From Alphaproteobacteria bacterium (lineage in GTDB: Bacteria > Pseudomonadota > Alphaproteobacteria > Micavibrionales > UBA2020), in contig JAICWS010000001.1 in assembly GCA_025934695.1 (NCBI GenBank), positions 1,393,301 to 1,457,300 of the forward strand: 64,000 nucleotides of DNA. The letters run 5' to 3'. Shown here piece by piece: positions 1 to 9,500 of the stretch (positions are counted from its first letter, which is position 1; every line of letters begins with the position of its first letter). The notes under the pieces were generated by a model. It did no database searches, had not been told where the DNA came from, and saw nothing but the letters and a program-made list of their open reading frames with translations. The position numbers and the translations under genes are program-made.

Positions 1-88
1 TATGCTCAGGTTCAGTTTTAGTCCTGCGCAAGATTTTGAATTGCAAAGATTTTAACAAATTTTTAACCGCGCTCTGCTACGTTATGTA

Positions 89-94
89 TATAAT
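89..94 (+). promoter_or_regulatory. candidate -10 box (TATAAT) upstream of first transglycosylase-like gene
   Basis: A perfect TATAAT hexamer lies in an AT-rich stretch about 40 bases before the first coding region. No convincing -35 hexamer is seen 16-18 bp upstream, so this is a candidate only. Confidence 0.3.
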
Positions 95-133
95 TTCAGA
101 ATCCGCTGAACTGTTCAAAAATGCGAGCGGCGG

Positions 134-1870
134 ATGGGTGTGTTCATGGACGATACGGCGACTGGTAATAGATCAAGCCTGCGGGCGGCATTTAATGTCG
201 CGGCCCTGTCGGTGGCGCTGATGGCGTCGCCGCCACAAGCGCGCGCGCAGAACGCACCGCCCAGACATCCCGCGCAGAACGCCGCCACGGCAACGCAAAA
301 CGCGCAGGCGCGGCAGCCGCAGCCGCCGAAAGCGGCGCAGGCCGGCCCGCAGAAACAAAGACCCGTCCTCGCCTCCGCCTTTACGCCGATGTTCGCGACG
401 GCGGATGAAAAGGAACGCAATATTTTCTTCCGCGAGACCGCCCAGGCGATCCGCGAATTCCGCGCGCTCAGCAACCGCGGCAGTATCACCGGGCCGCTGA
501 CGAAGGACGAGCGAAAGGAAATCCGCGCGACGCTCACCGACGCGCGCGCCGACGCGAAAAAATACCGCCTGCCGCTCGAGGTTGCCGCGAGCCTGCGCTT
601 CGCCGCGCAGCAAACCGGCGTCAACCCGGAAGCCTATATCGAAAGACTGTCCGCTACCGCGGGAAACCTGGCCAACGCCGATCCCGCGGGCCTGTCGAAG
701 AACGATGTCTTCAAGTTCAACATCCCGACCTGGCTGCAGCTGGTGAAAAGCTATGGCGCGCAGCACGGCCTCGGCTATTTTGCCGACAAGATCAAGATGG
801 AAACCGTGAACGGGCGCACGGTGGTGGAAGTCGCCGACGGCGCGATGTTGCGCGAAATCTCTGCGATGCGCGACAATCCGCGCATCAACGCCTTGATGGG
901 CGCCGAATATATGAAGCATGAGACGGACTTGCCCAAGGTCGATTACAAGGGCGCCGGCTCTACGCCCGACGGCAGGACGATGCTGGAGCAGCATGCGCTG
1001 CACACCTTGGGCTTTGACCTCGGTCCCAAAGGGCCGGATGGCATCACCGGCCCCCTGTCCATCGCCTCGCGCCAGGAATTCATGGAGATGAGCAAGCCCC
1101 TCTTCTCGCAGGGCAAGATATACGACCAGATGCTGGTCGAGTCCGCCGAACAGGCCGAGCAGGACTCGAAAAAATGGACAAACAAGTGGAATAACGTCAC
1201 GCCCGCCGCGGCTTTTGCCGTGCGCCACGCCGCGAAGGTGGTGGGCGTCGACTTCGGCTATATGATGGAACTCGCCTCCGCCGAGAGCGGCTTCGAGCAG
1301 AAAGCCAAGGCGACGACCTCGAGCGCAACCGGGATTTTCCAGTTCACCGACGATACCTGGCTGACGATGATGTACCTGAACGGCGCGAAATACGGCCTCA
1401 AGGACATCGCCGACCACATCGACGTCAAGCGCGACCGCAATAACAACATCATCTCGGCCAAGATCGAAGATCCGATTATTTCCAAATACGCGCTCGACTT
1501 GCGCACCGACCCGCGCATCAACGCGCTGATGGGCGCCGAGTTCGCAAAAGAGAACAAGGCGATCCTGGAGAATGCACTACCCAAGCAACAGGTCAGCCGC
1601 ACCGACCAGTATCTCGCCCATTTCCTGGGCCCCGGCCAGGCAGTTGATTTCCTGACACAACTGAAGCGTCATCCCGACGCGGCGGCTGAAGGGGCGTTTC
1701 CCGCCGCCGCCGGCGCCAATCACAACGTCTTTTATAACGATGACGGTTCGGCGCGCAGCTTTAAGGACGTCTATCATTTCTTCCAGAGAAAGTTCAACCT
1801 GGGCGTCTTCGATCCGCCGCCGCCCCCTGCCGCGCCCAAGGCCACATCGCATAAGCCCGCGCATCGATAA
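134..1870 (+). CDS. exported lytic transglycosylase-like protein with duplicated SLT module (paralogue 1)
   Basis: Predicted peptidoglycan lytic transglycosylase of 578 residues, probably exported: residues 14-39 form a basic-hydrophobic signal-like segment ending in QARAQ. Residues about 150-270 are an SLT-like module in which the segment equivalent to the catalytic Glu is gone (FKFNIPTWLQLVK replaces the usual GLFQF..TWL). Residues about 285-330 (HTLGFDLGPKGPDGITGPLS) resemble a peptidoglycan-binding repeat. The second module, from about residue 365, keeps Glu384 in AESGFE followed by ATGIFQFTDDTWL, so it is the likely active one. The tail is proline-rich. First of three tandem paralogues. 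An alternative ATG at 146 is equally possible. Function is inferred from family motifs; whether it acts in growth, division or attack on other cells is unknown. Confidence 0.8.
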   Translation: MGVFMDDTATGNRSSLRAAFNVAALSVALMASPPQARAQNAPPRHPAQNAATATQNAQARQPQPPKAAQAGPQKQRPVLASAFTPMFATADEKERNIFFRETAQAIREFRALSNRGSITGPLTKDERKEIRATLTDARADAKKYRLPLEVAASLRFAAQQTGVNPEAYIERLSATAGNLANADPAGLSKNDVFKFNIPTWLQLVKSYGAQHGLGYFADKIKMETVNGRTVVEVADGAMLREISAMRDNPRINALMGAEYMKHETDLPKVDYKGAGSTPDGRTMLEQHALHTLGFDLGPKGPDGITGPLSIASRQEFMEMSKPLFSQGKIYDQMLVESAEQAEQDSKKWTNKWNNVTPAAAFAVRHAAKVVGVDFGYMMELASAESGFEQKAKATTSSATGIFQFTDDTWLTMMYLNGAKYGLKDIADHIDVKRDRNNNIISAKIEDPIISKYALDLRTDPRINALMGAEFAKENKAILENALPKQQVSRTDQYLAHFLGPGQAVDFLTQLKRHPDAAAEGAFPAAAGANHNVFYNDDGSARSFKDVYHFFQRKFNLGVFDPPPPPAAPKATSHKPAHR

Positions 1871-2155
1871 TCTTCTCACCCGAGTCTTCGATTAGCTGAC
1901 AGCAGCAATCAACGCGACGCATCCGCCCGGGGTGTTGCGCGTCAAAGGCATGAAACCAATGGCATATCTCCATTCACGCCCGGCCCCATTAACACTCTGT
2001 TAGTAAATCAGGCGTATAATTATGGATAATTGTTAATGCTTTCCTAACGGGCGAATCCCTGAACGTCTGGGCGGCTTTAGCAAGGAATTCGAAGCGAAGA
2101 AACGATGACGGCGCATCCGCATTCGCGACCGTTCAGGGTAATCGAGGTGTAGATC

Positions 2156-3811
2156 ATGACCGAAGATCCGAAAAGACGGCACCATCACTCGAAGCATGCT
2201 CCGGCAGCGCCGAAATCGAAATTCTCGGGCCCGCCGGTGTCGGACGACACCGCCGAAAAGATTATCAACACCGATTCCGCGCCCTTGCCGAACAAGCTGA
2301 CCGCCGCCTTCAACTCGGTCGGCGAGCGCGCCCGCAACATCTTCTACAGCCGCAATTCGCAGTCGATACATGAATTCCACGCGCTGCTGGGCCATCCCGA
2401 CAACCACGGCCGCCTGACGAAAGACGAAACCACGCTGCTGGACGGCATCAAGAAGGAAGCCACCGCCGAGGCCGTCAAATACAAACTTCCCATCGAAGTG
2501 ATGGAATCGCTGCTGCTCGCCCAGAAGACGACGGGCGTCGAACATGACGCCTACATGGACAAGGTGCTGGGCCCGCAGCCCAAGCCCGGTGAAATCGTTT
2601 CGGACACGACGACGAAAGCAGGGCCGATCAAGATCGACCTGCTCCACTGGCTCTACCTCGTCAAGGAACACGGCAAGGAACACGGCCTCGGCTATTTCGC
2701 CGGCAAGATCAAGGCGACGCCCGGCGCCGACGGCACGACGATGCTCAATGTCGAGGACCCGGCCACGCTGCGCGAACTGGCGGCGATGCGCTCCAACCCG
2801 CGCCTGCTATCGATGATGGCGGCCGAGCAGCTCAAGCATGCGGACGAGACGCCCAAGCTGACCTATGAAGGCGTCAACAACACAAGGGACGACGCTGTCG
2901 CAAAAGACCAGCGCAACCTCAAAACGCTTGGCTTCGACATCGGCGTCAACGGCGCCGACGGCTTCCGCGGCCCGCTGACTTCGGCCGCGGAAAAGGAATT
3001 CGCGGCGCTGAGCAATCCGCCCGCCTTCTCCTCGGCCGCATTGCAGGCGGCGGCGGACCAGGCGACGCACGACAGCGCGGATTTCAAGAAGCGCTTCAAG
3101 GTCAACGTGTCTCCGGACCAGGCCTTCGCCATCCGTAACGCGAGCCGCACCGGAGGCGCCGACTTCGACCTGATGATGAAGCTGGCCCAGCGCGAAAGCA
3201 ATTTCGACAGCACTATCAAGGCGCAGACGCACGAAGCGGAATCCAAGAAAGCGCAGGGGCTGTTCCAGTTCAAGCCGGGCACCTGGCTCGCCATGGTCAA
3301 GCGCTACGGCGAAAAATACGGGCTCGGCGAACTGGCCGACAAGATTCAAATCTCCCACGGCCAGGGCAGCACGGCCTACACGGTGAACGACCCCTGGCTG
3401 CGCGACCATATCATGGACCTGCGCAAGGATCCGCGCATTTCCGCCATGATGGGCGCCGAGTTCATGAAGGAGAACAAGGAAATCCTGGAGCGCGGCCTGC
3501 GGCGCGAGCCCAACAAGACCGACCAGTACATGGCGCACTTCCTGGGACCCAAAGGTGCGCTGGACTTCCTGCGCGACCTCCGCGCGAGCCCGCATGCGAG
3601 CGCGGCGGACGCTTTCCCGGCGGCGGCAGACAACAACCGCAGCGTCTTCTACAACCGGGACGGCAGCGAGCGGTCGATGCAGGACGTTTATTCGCACATC
3701 GCCGCCAGCTTCAACACCGCCAACTACGACCAGACGTCCACGCCGGCCAAGGCGAAGCCCGCGAAGGCGCCGGTCCACCATCACCATCCCAAACCGGCGA
3801 CAACGACGTAA
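2156..3811 (+). CDS. lytic transglycosylase-like protein with duplicated SLT module (paralogue 2)
   Basis: A 551-residue paralogue of the preceding gene with the same order of parts: module without catalytic Glu (KIDLLHWLYLVKEHGKEHG at about 160-180), peptidoglycan-binding-like repeat (LKTLGFDIGVNGADGFRGPL at about 255), then an SLT module with Glu347 in QRESNFD followed by QGLFQFKPGTWL. The N-terminus is His-rich (RRHHHSKH) and has no visible signal peptide, unlike paralogue 1, so export is uncertain. The C-terminus is Pro/Ala/His-rich. The ATG is preceded by GAGGTG at a spacing of about 7. The 285 bases before it hold no gene but contain a TATAAT at 2015-2020 and an AT-rich run, suggesting an own promoter. 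Confidence 0.78.
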   Translation: MTEDPKRRHHHSKHAPAAPKSKFSGPPVSDDTAEKIINTDSAPLPNKLTAAFNSVGERARNIFYSRNSQSIHEFHALLGHPDNHGRLTKDETTLLDGIKKEATAEAVKYKLPIEVMESLLLAQKTTGVEHDAYMDKVLGPQPKPGEIVSDTTTKAGPIKIDLLHWLYLVKEHGKEHGLGYFAGKIKATPGADGTTMLNVEDPATLRELAAMRSNPRLLSMMAAEQLKHADETPKLTYEGVNNTRDDAVAKDQRNLKTLGFDIGVNGADGFRGPLTSAAEKEFAALSNPPAFSSAALQAAADQATHDSADFKKRFKVNVSPDQAFAIRNASRTGGADFDLMMKLAQRESNFDSTIKAQTHEAESKKAQGLFQFKPGTWLAMVKRYGEKYGLGELADKIQISHGQGSTAYTVNDPWLRDHIMDLRKDPRISAMMGAEFMKENKEILERGLRREPNKTDQYMAHFLGPKGALDFLRDLRASPHASAADAFPAAADNNRSVFYNRDGSERSMQDVYSHIAASFNTANYDQTSTPAKAKPAKAPVHHHHPKPATTT

Positions 3812-3847
3812 CAACGAAGCATTTTCAGGCTTTTCCGAGGTGAGCAG

Positions 3848-5629
3848 GTGACGCCAGACAACGACCCGGACCCGCAGACAAAGAAGATAAACTCGGCTTT
3901 CAATGAGGCCGCTGGCCAGTGGGACCAGCAATACAATATTTTCTACAAGCTGCACGATTTCAACGAAAAGGAATTCAGGAAGCTTTCGCAGGACCCCAGC
4001 GTCATCGCCGAATTCCGGCAGATGCTGGGCAAGGGCACGTCGCGCGCGCCGCTGACGAAGGATGAAAAAGCCCAGCTGCTCGAGATCCACCGCCAGGCGG
4101 CGGAAGACGTGCAGATGCACCCCGGGCTGTCCATCGAAGCGGCCGAATCCATGCGCCTCGCCTGCCTTGGCACTGGCGTGGATCATCACGGCTTCATGCA
4201 GAAGCTTTACGACACCGACGGCAACATCGCGCATATCGACCCCAATACGGTGACCAAGGCCGGCCCCTTCAAGTTCGACCCGCAGACCTGGCTGCACATG
4301 GTCAAGGAACACGGCAAGGAGCACGGACTCGGCCGCTTCGCCGACAAGATCAAGATCGAAAACCAGGCGGACGGCGGCGAGGTCGTAAGCGTCGACGATC
4401 CCGCGGCGCTGCGCGAGATCCTGTCGCTGCGCAACAATCCGCGCCTGTCGGCCATGATGGGCGCCGAGTACATCAAGAACGAAGGCGACGGCCATCGCAT
4501 TAGCTACAAAGGCGTGAGCGAAACGCCAGACCCGAAGGTCCTTCATGCGCAGCAGGTGCTGATGAAGCTGGGGTTCGACGTGGGCCTGCGCAACGCTGAC
4601 GGCATCGAAGGCCCGATGACGCAGGCCGCCATCCGTGAATTCATGGACATGCACAAGGTCAAGGACCGCGCCGACCTCGATGGCAAGCTGGACGCCGTGC
4701 TGGCGCAGGCGCAAAAGGACTCAGCCGATTTCACCAAGGACGGCCGCAAGGTGAGCGTGCCCGACGCCTACGCGATGCGCCATGCCAGCGACGCATCCGG
4801 CGTTCCCCTGAACCATATTCTCAACGTCGCGACGGCCGAGCGCGCCTTCGATGAAAACTGCTGCAACCCGAACCGCTCGCCAGGACTATTCCACATGCGG
4901 GACGCCGTCTGGCTGCGCACCGTCGCGGAATTCGGCGGCAAATACGGCCTGGGCGACCTCGTCAAGGGCATGCAGTTCCACAAGGACAAGGCAGGGCACG
5001 TCACTGGCACCGTGCGCGTGCAGGACCCGATGCTGCGCAAATATATTCTCGACCTGCGCAAAGATCCGAAGATTTCCGCCGAGATGGGCGCGGAGCATGC
5101 CAAGGCCTCGCCCGGCATCCAGAACGATATTGCCGAATGTTACCTGGGAGAACGCGCGCAGAACGACCGCGCCGACCTGTCGCGCTTCATGGGCTCACAT
5201 GGCGTCCATGCGACCTACAATGCCAACTTGCCCTTCGACCCCGCGCGCGAGGCCTGGTGCGCGGCCTTCCTGATGTCCACTCTCGACGGCGCTGGCATCT
5301 CGACCCGCGGGCTGTCGCCGTGGGTCGGAAGCTTCGAGAATTACGGCTCTCATGTCGACCGCGCCACGGCGAAGAAAGGCGATATCGTCATCGTGCGCAA
5401 CGCGGAGGGCGAGCGGGTCCACGTGACGATGGTCACGAGCGTCGACGCCAACGGCGTACATGTCATCGGTGGCAACCAAGGGTTCGAGCGCGGCAACCGC
5501 GGCGTCACCGAATCTTACGTACCAGACGGCGAGATCTACGACATCCGCCGGCCGCCGCCCGCTGAGGCGCTGGCGTCCGGCCAGAGACATGTGGCCCGTG
5601 CCCATCATACGCATACCGCAACCACCTGA
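3848..5629 (+). CDS. duplicated SLT-module protein fused to a TIGR02594/CHAP-like domain (paralogue 3)
   Basis: A 593-residue third paralogue. The first SLT-like module (about 130-220) and the binding repeat (about 235-275) follow the family plan. The second module keeps Glu331 but the signature is altered to TAERAFDENCC..PGLFHM..VWL, so transglycosylase activity is doubtful. The end of the usual module is replaced from about residue 425 by a domain like the TIGR02594 CHAP/NlpC-P60-type family: WCAAF with Cys471, RVHV with His525 and GGNQG at 542-545, in the order expected for a Cys-His peptidoglycan amidase or endopeptidase. No signal peptide is visible. Start is GTG with GAGGTGAG just upstream (3837-3844); 36 bp after paralogue 2, so probably co-transcribed. 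Confidence 0.75.
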   Translation: MTPDNDPDPQTKKINSAFNEAAGQWDQQYNIFYKLHDFNEKEFRKLSQDPSVIAEFRQMLGKGTSRAPLTKDEKAQLLEIHRQAAEDVQMHPGLSIEAAESMRLACLGTGVDHHGFMQKLYDTDGNIAHIDPNTVTKAGPFKFDPQTWLHMVKEHGKEHGLGRFADKIKIENQADGGEVVSVDDPAALREILSLRNNPRLSAMMGAEYIKNEGDGHRISYKGVSETPDPKVLHAQQVLMKLGFDVGLRNADGIEGPMTQAAIREFMDMHKVKDRADLDGKLDAVLAQAQKDSADFTKDGRKVSVPDAYAMRHASDASGVPLNHILNVATAERAFDENCCNPNRSPGLFHMRDAVWLRTVAEFGGKYGLGDLVKGMQFHKDKAGHVTGTVRVQDPMLRKYILDLRKDPKISAEMGAEHAKASPGIQNDIAECYLGERAQNDRADLSRFMGSHGVHATYNANLPFDPAREAWCAAFLMSTLDGAGISTRGLSPWVGSFENYGSHVDRATAKKGDIVIVRNAEGERVHVTMVTSVDANGVHVIGGNQGFERGNRGVTESYVPDGEIYDIRRPPPAEALASGQRHVARAHHTHTATT

Positions 5630-5676
5630 ACGGCCGCACGAAGAGCCCATTAATACTTGATGCCGGGAAAAAATTC

Positions 5677-6471
5677 ATGAAACCATATGTCTATTTCCTT
5701 CTGGTGTTCCTGTTCCTGCCGGCCGCGCCCGCGCTGGCCGATCTCGGGCTGGCCCTTCATAACCATGGATGGATTTTCGCTCTTCATGGCGTCCTTAATG
5801 TCTTCGCGCTGCAACGCGTCTGGCGCGCCAAATGCGACAACAACCTCGTCCAGTTGACATGGACGGTTGTGTCGCTCACCGGCCTGATCGTCGGACCGAT
5901 CATGTGCCTGGGCCTATTCAACATGCCGGCCGTCGACGTTGAATACCGCGAAAGCAACAATCAGGGCGGCGGGTCGCTGACCTCGCCTTTTTCCGGCATG
6001 TCCTATGGAGACGGCGGCGCGGAAGGAATCCCCTCGATCGCCCGGGCGATCACCGGCGAGCCGGATCCGGACGAGCCGCCGACGCACAGCCACTTGGCGG
6101 AGGAATATTTGCGCGCGGCGCGGACCGGGGACCCGCAGGCGCAGACGCATTACGGCATCGTGCTCGAATACGGCGACGACGCCAAACAGGATTACCGCGC
6201 GGCGGCGGAGTGGTACCGCAAGGCCGCCGACCAAGGATTTCCGGCGGGCCAGGCGCGCCTGGCCGATCTGCACAGCACCGGCAAGGGCGTCCCGAAAAGC
6301 GAGGTGGAAGCCTGTTTCTGGTTTACCTTGGCGGCGAAAGGGAATCCGAAATATGCCGGCCGGCGCGACGAGCATTTCGCGAAGCTCAGCCCGGCTGAGC
6401 GCGAACTCGTCGCATCCCGCGTGCAGGCCTGGCGGCCGCAGTCCGCCGCGCGCGTCAGCGTACCGGCATAG
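5677..6471 (+). CDS. membrane-anchored Sel1-repeat protein
   Basis: 264 residues. An N-terminal hydrophobic segment (about 4-21) ending in ALADL could be a signal peptide or first helix; further hydrophobic segments at about 30-47 and 60-83 suggest membrane anchoring. After a Gly/Ser-rich linker, residues about 140-215 carry Sel1-type repeats (YLRAARTGDPQAQTHYGIVL, AAEWYRKAADQGFPAGQARL, STGKGVPKSEVEACFWFTLA). Sel1 repeats mediate protein interactions and often occur with envelope or cell-wall proteins. It follows the three transglycosylase-like genes on the same strand by 47 bp and may belong to their transcription unit. It ends three bases before the convergent ileS stop. The exact partner is unknown. 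Confidence 0.7.
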   Translation: MKPYVYFLLVFLFLPAAPALADLGLALHNHGWIFALHGVLNVFALQRVWRAKCDNNLVQLTWTVVSLTGLIVGPIMCLGLFNMPAVDVEYRESNNQGGGSLTSPFSGMSYGDGGAEGIPSIARAITGEPDPDEPPTHSHLAEEYLRAARTGDPQAQTHYGIVLEYGDDAKQDYRAAAEWYRKAADQGFPAGQARLADLHSTGKGVPKSEVEACFWFTLAAKGNPKYAGRRDEHFAKLSPAERELVASRVQAWRPQSAARVSVPA

Positions 6472-6474
6472 GCG

Positions 6475-9333
6475 TTACGCCGACTTATATTCCTTGTTGA
6501 GCACGCTGGCGCACCGCGCGCAGGCGCCCGGGAACTGCGGATGCGAGCCCACGTCGTTCGTGTAGCGCCAGCAGCGCTCGCACTTCTGGCCTTCGGCCTT
6601 GCCGAAAACGACCGAGACGCCTTCGACGCCGGCGAGCGTGAAGCCGCCTTCGGGCAGCCTGCCTTCGTTGATGCGGATGCCCGAAGTGATGCAGACATCG
6701 GCGAAATTGACCGACTTCAGCACGCTCGCGAGTCCCGTGTCCGCCACATGGACCGCGGGCGCGGATTCGAGCGAGGCGCCGATCTGCTTCTCAGCGCGTT
6801 TGATTTCGAGCGCGCCTGTGACGACGCTGCGCGCGGCTGCGATCTTGGCCCATTTTTCGGCGAGCGCGGGATCGTGCCATTCCTTGGGCGCAACCGGCAT
6901 CTCCGAGAGGTGGATGCTTTCATTCATATCATCGAGGCCGACGCCCTTGTAGGCGAGCCAGGCTTCTTCCGCCGTGAAGCACAGGACCGGCGACAGCCAG
7001 TGCACGAGATGGCGGAACACATGATCGAGCACGGTCACGACGCCGCGGCGCTTGACGCTGTCGAGCGCTTCGCAATAGAGCGTGTCCTTGCAGACGTCGA
7101 AATAGAAGGCGGAGAGGTCGCGCGAGCAGAAGTTATGCACCGTGGTGGTGAGCGTCAGGAAGTCGAAGTCGCGGATGCACTGGCGCACCGTCTTGTCCAG
7201 CTCGTGCAGGCGGTGCAGCACCCACTTGTCGAAGTCACCGAGTTGCTTGTATTCGACGCGGTCGCTGTCCTTCAGGCTCGTAACCGATCCCAGCAGGTAG
7301 CACAACGTGTTGCGGATGCGCAGGTAAACGTCGACATGGCCCTTGAGGATGTTTTTGCCGAACTTGGTGTCTTCGGTGTAATCCGAGCCTGCGGTCCAGA
7401 GACGCAGGATGTCGGCGCCATATTCCTTCATCAGCGCCATTGGGTCGGTGACGTTGCCCTCCGACTTCGACATCTTGTAGCCTTTTTCGTCGAGGATGAA
7501 GCCGTGCGTCAGCACCGCCTTGAAGGGCGCGTTGCCGCGCGTGCCGCAGCCGACGAGCAGCGAGGACTGGAACCAGCCGCGATGCTGGTCCGAGCCTTCG
7601 AGATAGAGGTCCGCCGGGCGGCGCAGGTCGGGGCGCTCTTCGAGCACGAAGCCCTGCGTCGAGCCGGATTCGAACCAGACGTCGATGATATCCATGATCT
7701 GCTCGTAATCGTCCGCCTTGTAGCGTTCGCCCAGGAATTCCTGCGCGCTGCGCTTGAACCAGGCGTCGGAACCTTCTTTCTCGAAGATCGAGATGATGCG
7801 GTTGAGCACGAATTCGTCTTTCAGCGGCTCCTGCGTCTTCTTGTTCACGAAAACAGCGATCGGCACGCCCCAATAGCGCTGGCGGCTGACGCCCCAGTCG
7901 CCGCGCTGCTCGACCATGGCCGCGATGCGGTTTTCGCCGCGCGCGGGCAGCCAGCGCGTCTTTTTGATTTCCGCCAATGCTTTTTTGCGCAGGTCGTTCT
8001 TCTCCATCGAGATGAACCATTGCGGCGTATTGCGGAAGATCACGGGCGCCTTGGAACGCCAGGAATGCGGATAGCTGTGCTGCACCTGCCCCTTGGCGAC
8101 GAGATTGCCCGCGTCCAGGATCGCCTGCGTCACGACCTTGTTGGCGGGGCCCTTTTTGCCGTCGGCGTAATAGACGGCGAGGCCCGCGAAGATCGGCACC
8201 TGCTCGAGGTAGCGACCGTCGCCGGAAACCGTGTGGGGCACGTCGATGCCGTGGCGCTGCCCTAAGCGGAAGTCGTCCTCGCCGTGGCCGGGAGCGATAT
8301 GGACGAAGCCAGTACCGGTATCGGTCGTCACGAAGTCGGCCGGCTTCATCGGCACGTCGAATTCATAGCCCTTGCCGTGAAGCGGGTGCTTGCAGATGGT
8401 ACCGGCGAATTCCTCGCCCCTCAACCGGCGCACGATTTTCGCTTCGGCGATGCCAGCGTCTTTGAGGAAGTTCTGATACAGGTCCTCGAGGACGATCAGC
8501 TTGTCGCCGACTTTCGCGAGGCTCGTCTCATTCACCTTTTCGACGGTGATCGCGACATAGTTGAGGTTTTCGCCATAAGCGATGGCGCGGTTGCCGGGCA
8601 GCGTCCAGGGCGTCGTCGTCCAGATAACGATGTTCCAGCCCATGATGAGGTGCAGCGGCGTGCGCGCGATGGGGAATTTGACCCAGACGGTGTCGGAGGT
8701 ATGGTCGCGGTATTCGACCTCGGCCTCGGCGAGCGCCGTTTGCTCGGGCACCGACCACATGACGGGCTTGGAGCCGCGATAGAGCGAGCCGTTCATCAGG
8801 AACTTGTGGATTTCGGAAGCGATCAGTGCTTCCGACTTGGGCTGCATCGTCAGGTACGGGTTCTTGAAATCGCCCAGGATGCCGAGGCGCATGAATTCCT
8901 CGGACTGTACGCCGACCCAGTGCTGGGCGAAGGCGCGGCATTCTTCGCGGAACTTGGCCGCGCCGATGTCTTCCTTTTTCACATTGCTGGACGACTTGCG
9001 GTATTTTTCCTCGATCTTCCATTCGATCGGCAGGCCATGGCAGTCGAAGCCCGGCACCAGCGGCGCCTCGTAGCCCAGCTGCTGATAGCTGCGGCAGACG
9101 ACGTCCTTCAGCACGGTCGTCAGCACGTGGCCGATATGGATGTGGCCGTTGGCGAACGGCGGGCCCATGTGGAGGATGAATTTCTCGCGGCTCTTGCCCT
9201 GCGCGCGCTGTTTTTCGTACAGCCCCATCTTTTCCCAGCGCTTGAGTATCTCGGGCTCCTTTTGGGGGAGGCCCGCGCGGCGCGGGAAGTCCGTTTTGGG
9301 CAGGTGGATGGTTTGTCCGTAATCGATGGTCAT
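6475..9333 (-). CDS. ileS: isoleucine--tRNA ligase
   Basis: Cytoplasmic class Ia synthetase charging tRNA-Ile. The HIGH signature is in PPFANGHIHIGH (58-69) and the KMSKS loop is GYKMSKSEGN (KMSKS at 620-624). The C-terminal zinc-binding element CERCW...CARC is intact, so this is the bacterial zinc-containing form. Length 952 residues from the chosen start MTIDYGQ, close to the family norm and matching the usual N-terminus (TIHLPKTDFPRRAGLP). The frame stays open upstream to an ATG at 9405 that would add 24 residues; those residues do not resemble the family. Convergent with the Sel1 gene. Confidence 0.97.
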   Translation of the reverse strand: MTIDYGQTIHLPKTDFPRRAGLPQKEPEILKRWEKMGLYEKQRAQGKSREKFILHMGPPFANGHIHIGHVLTTVLKDVVCRSYQQLGYEAPLVPGFDCHGLPIEWKIEEKYRKSSSNVKKEDIGAAKFREECRAFAQHWVGVQSEEFMRLGILGDFKNPYLTMQPKSEALIASEIHKFLMNGSLYRGSKPVMWSVPEQTALAEAEVEYRDHTSDTVWVKFPIARTPLHLIMGWNIVIWTTTPWTLPGNRAIAYGENLNYVAITVEKVNETSLAKVGDKLIVLEDLYQNFLKDAGIAEAKIVRRLRGEEFAGTICKHPLHGKGYEFDVPMKPADFVTTDTGTGFVHIAPGHGEDDFRLGQRHGIDVPHTVSGDGRYLEQVPIFAGLAVYYADGKKGPANKVVTQAILDAGNLVAKGQVQHSYPHSWRSKAPVIFRNTPQWFISMEKNDLRKKALAEIKKTRWLPARGENRIAAMVEQRGDWGVSRQRYWGVPIAVFVNKKTQEPLKDEFVLNRIISIFEKEGSDAWFKRSAQEFLGERYKADDYEQIMDIIDVWFESGSTQGFVLEERPDLRRPADLYLEGSDQHRGWFQSSLLVGCGTRGNAPFKAVLTHGFILDEKGYKMSKSEGNVTDPMALMKEYGADILRLWTAGSDYTEDTKFGKNILKGHVDVYLRIRNTLCYLLGSVTSLKDSDRVEYKQLGDFDKWVLHRLHELDKTVRQCIRDFDFLTLTTTVHNFCSRDLSAFYFDVCKDTLYCEALDSVKRRGVVTVLDHVFRHLVHWLSPVLCFTAEEAWLAYKGVGLDDMNESIHLSEMPVAPKEWHDPALAEKWAKIAAARSVVTGALEIKRAEKQIGASLESAPAVHVADTGLASVLKSVNFADVCITSGIRINEGRLPEGGFTLAGVEGVSVVFGKAEGQKCERCWRYTNDVGSHPQFPGACARCASVLNKEYKSA

Positions 9334-9432
9334 GGGCGCGGGGCTTTCTTTCAAAAAATACCCAGTAAAAATAGCGGCAGCGCCTTCAGATTCCAAGTTT
9401 TTCATGCCGCAAAGCCCCGCATCGACATTCTA

Positions 9433-9461
9433 TTGACATAATTATGGAAATTATATAGATT
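9433..9461 (+). promoter_or_regulatory. TTGACATAA-type promoter for the coupled pair
   Basis: TTGACA (9433-9438) followed by TAA, then 17 bp to TAGATT in the run TTATATAGATT. It points toward the gene starting at 9501. One of seven exact TTGACATAA boxes in the window. Confidence 0.6.
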
Positions 9462-9500
9462 GGACAGACCGTCTTGATCATCAAAGTACAGGAACGGCGC

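Noticed and set aside
2807-4714. 635-residue antisense frame across two transglycosylase-like genes
   Set aside because: Crosses two convincing genes and a gap with ribosome-binding site; no motif.
6541-8265. 574-residue frame antisense to ileS
   Set aside because: Shadow of ileS; no support.
9334-9405. 24-residue N-terminal extension of IleS
   Set aside because: The family N-terminus begins at MTIDYGQ; the extension does not resemble known IleS, though it cannot be excluded.
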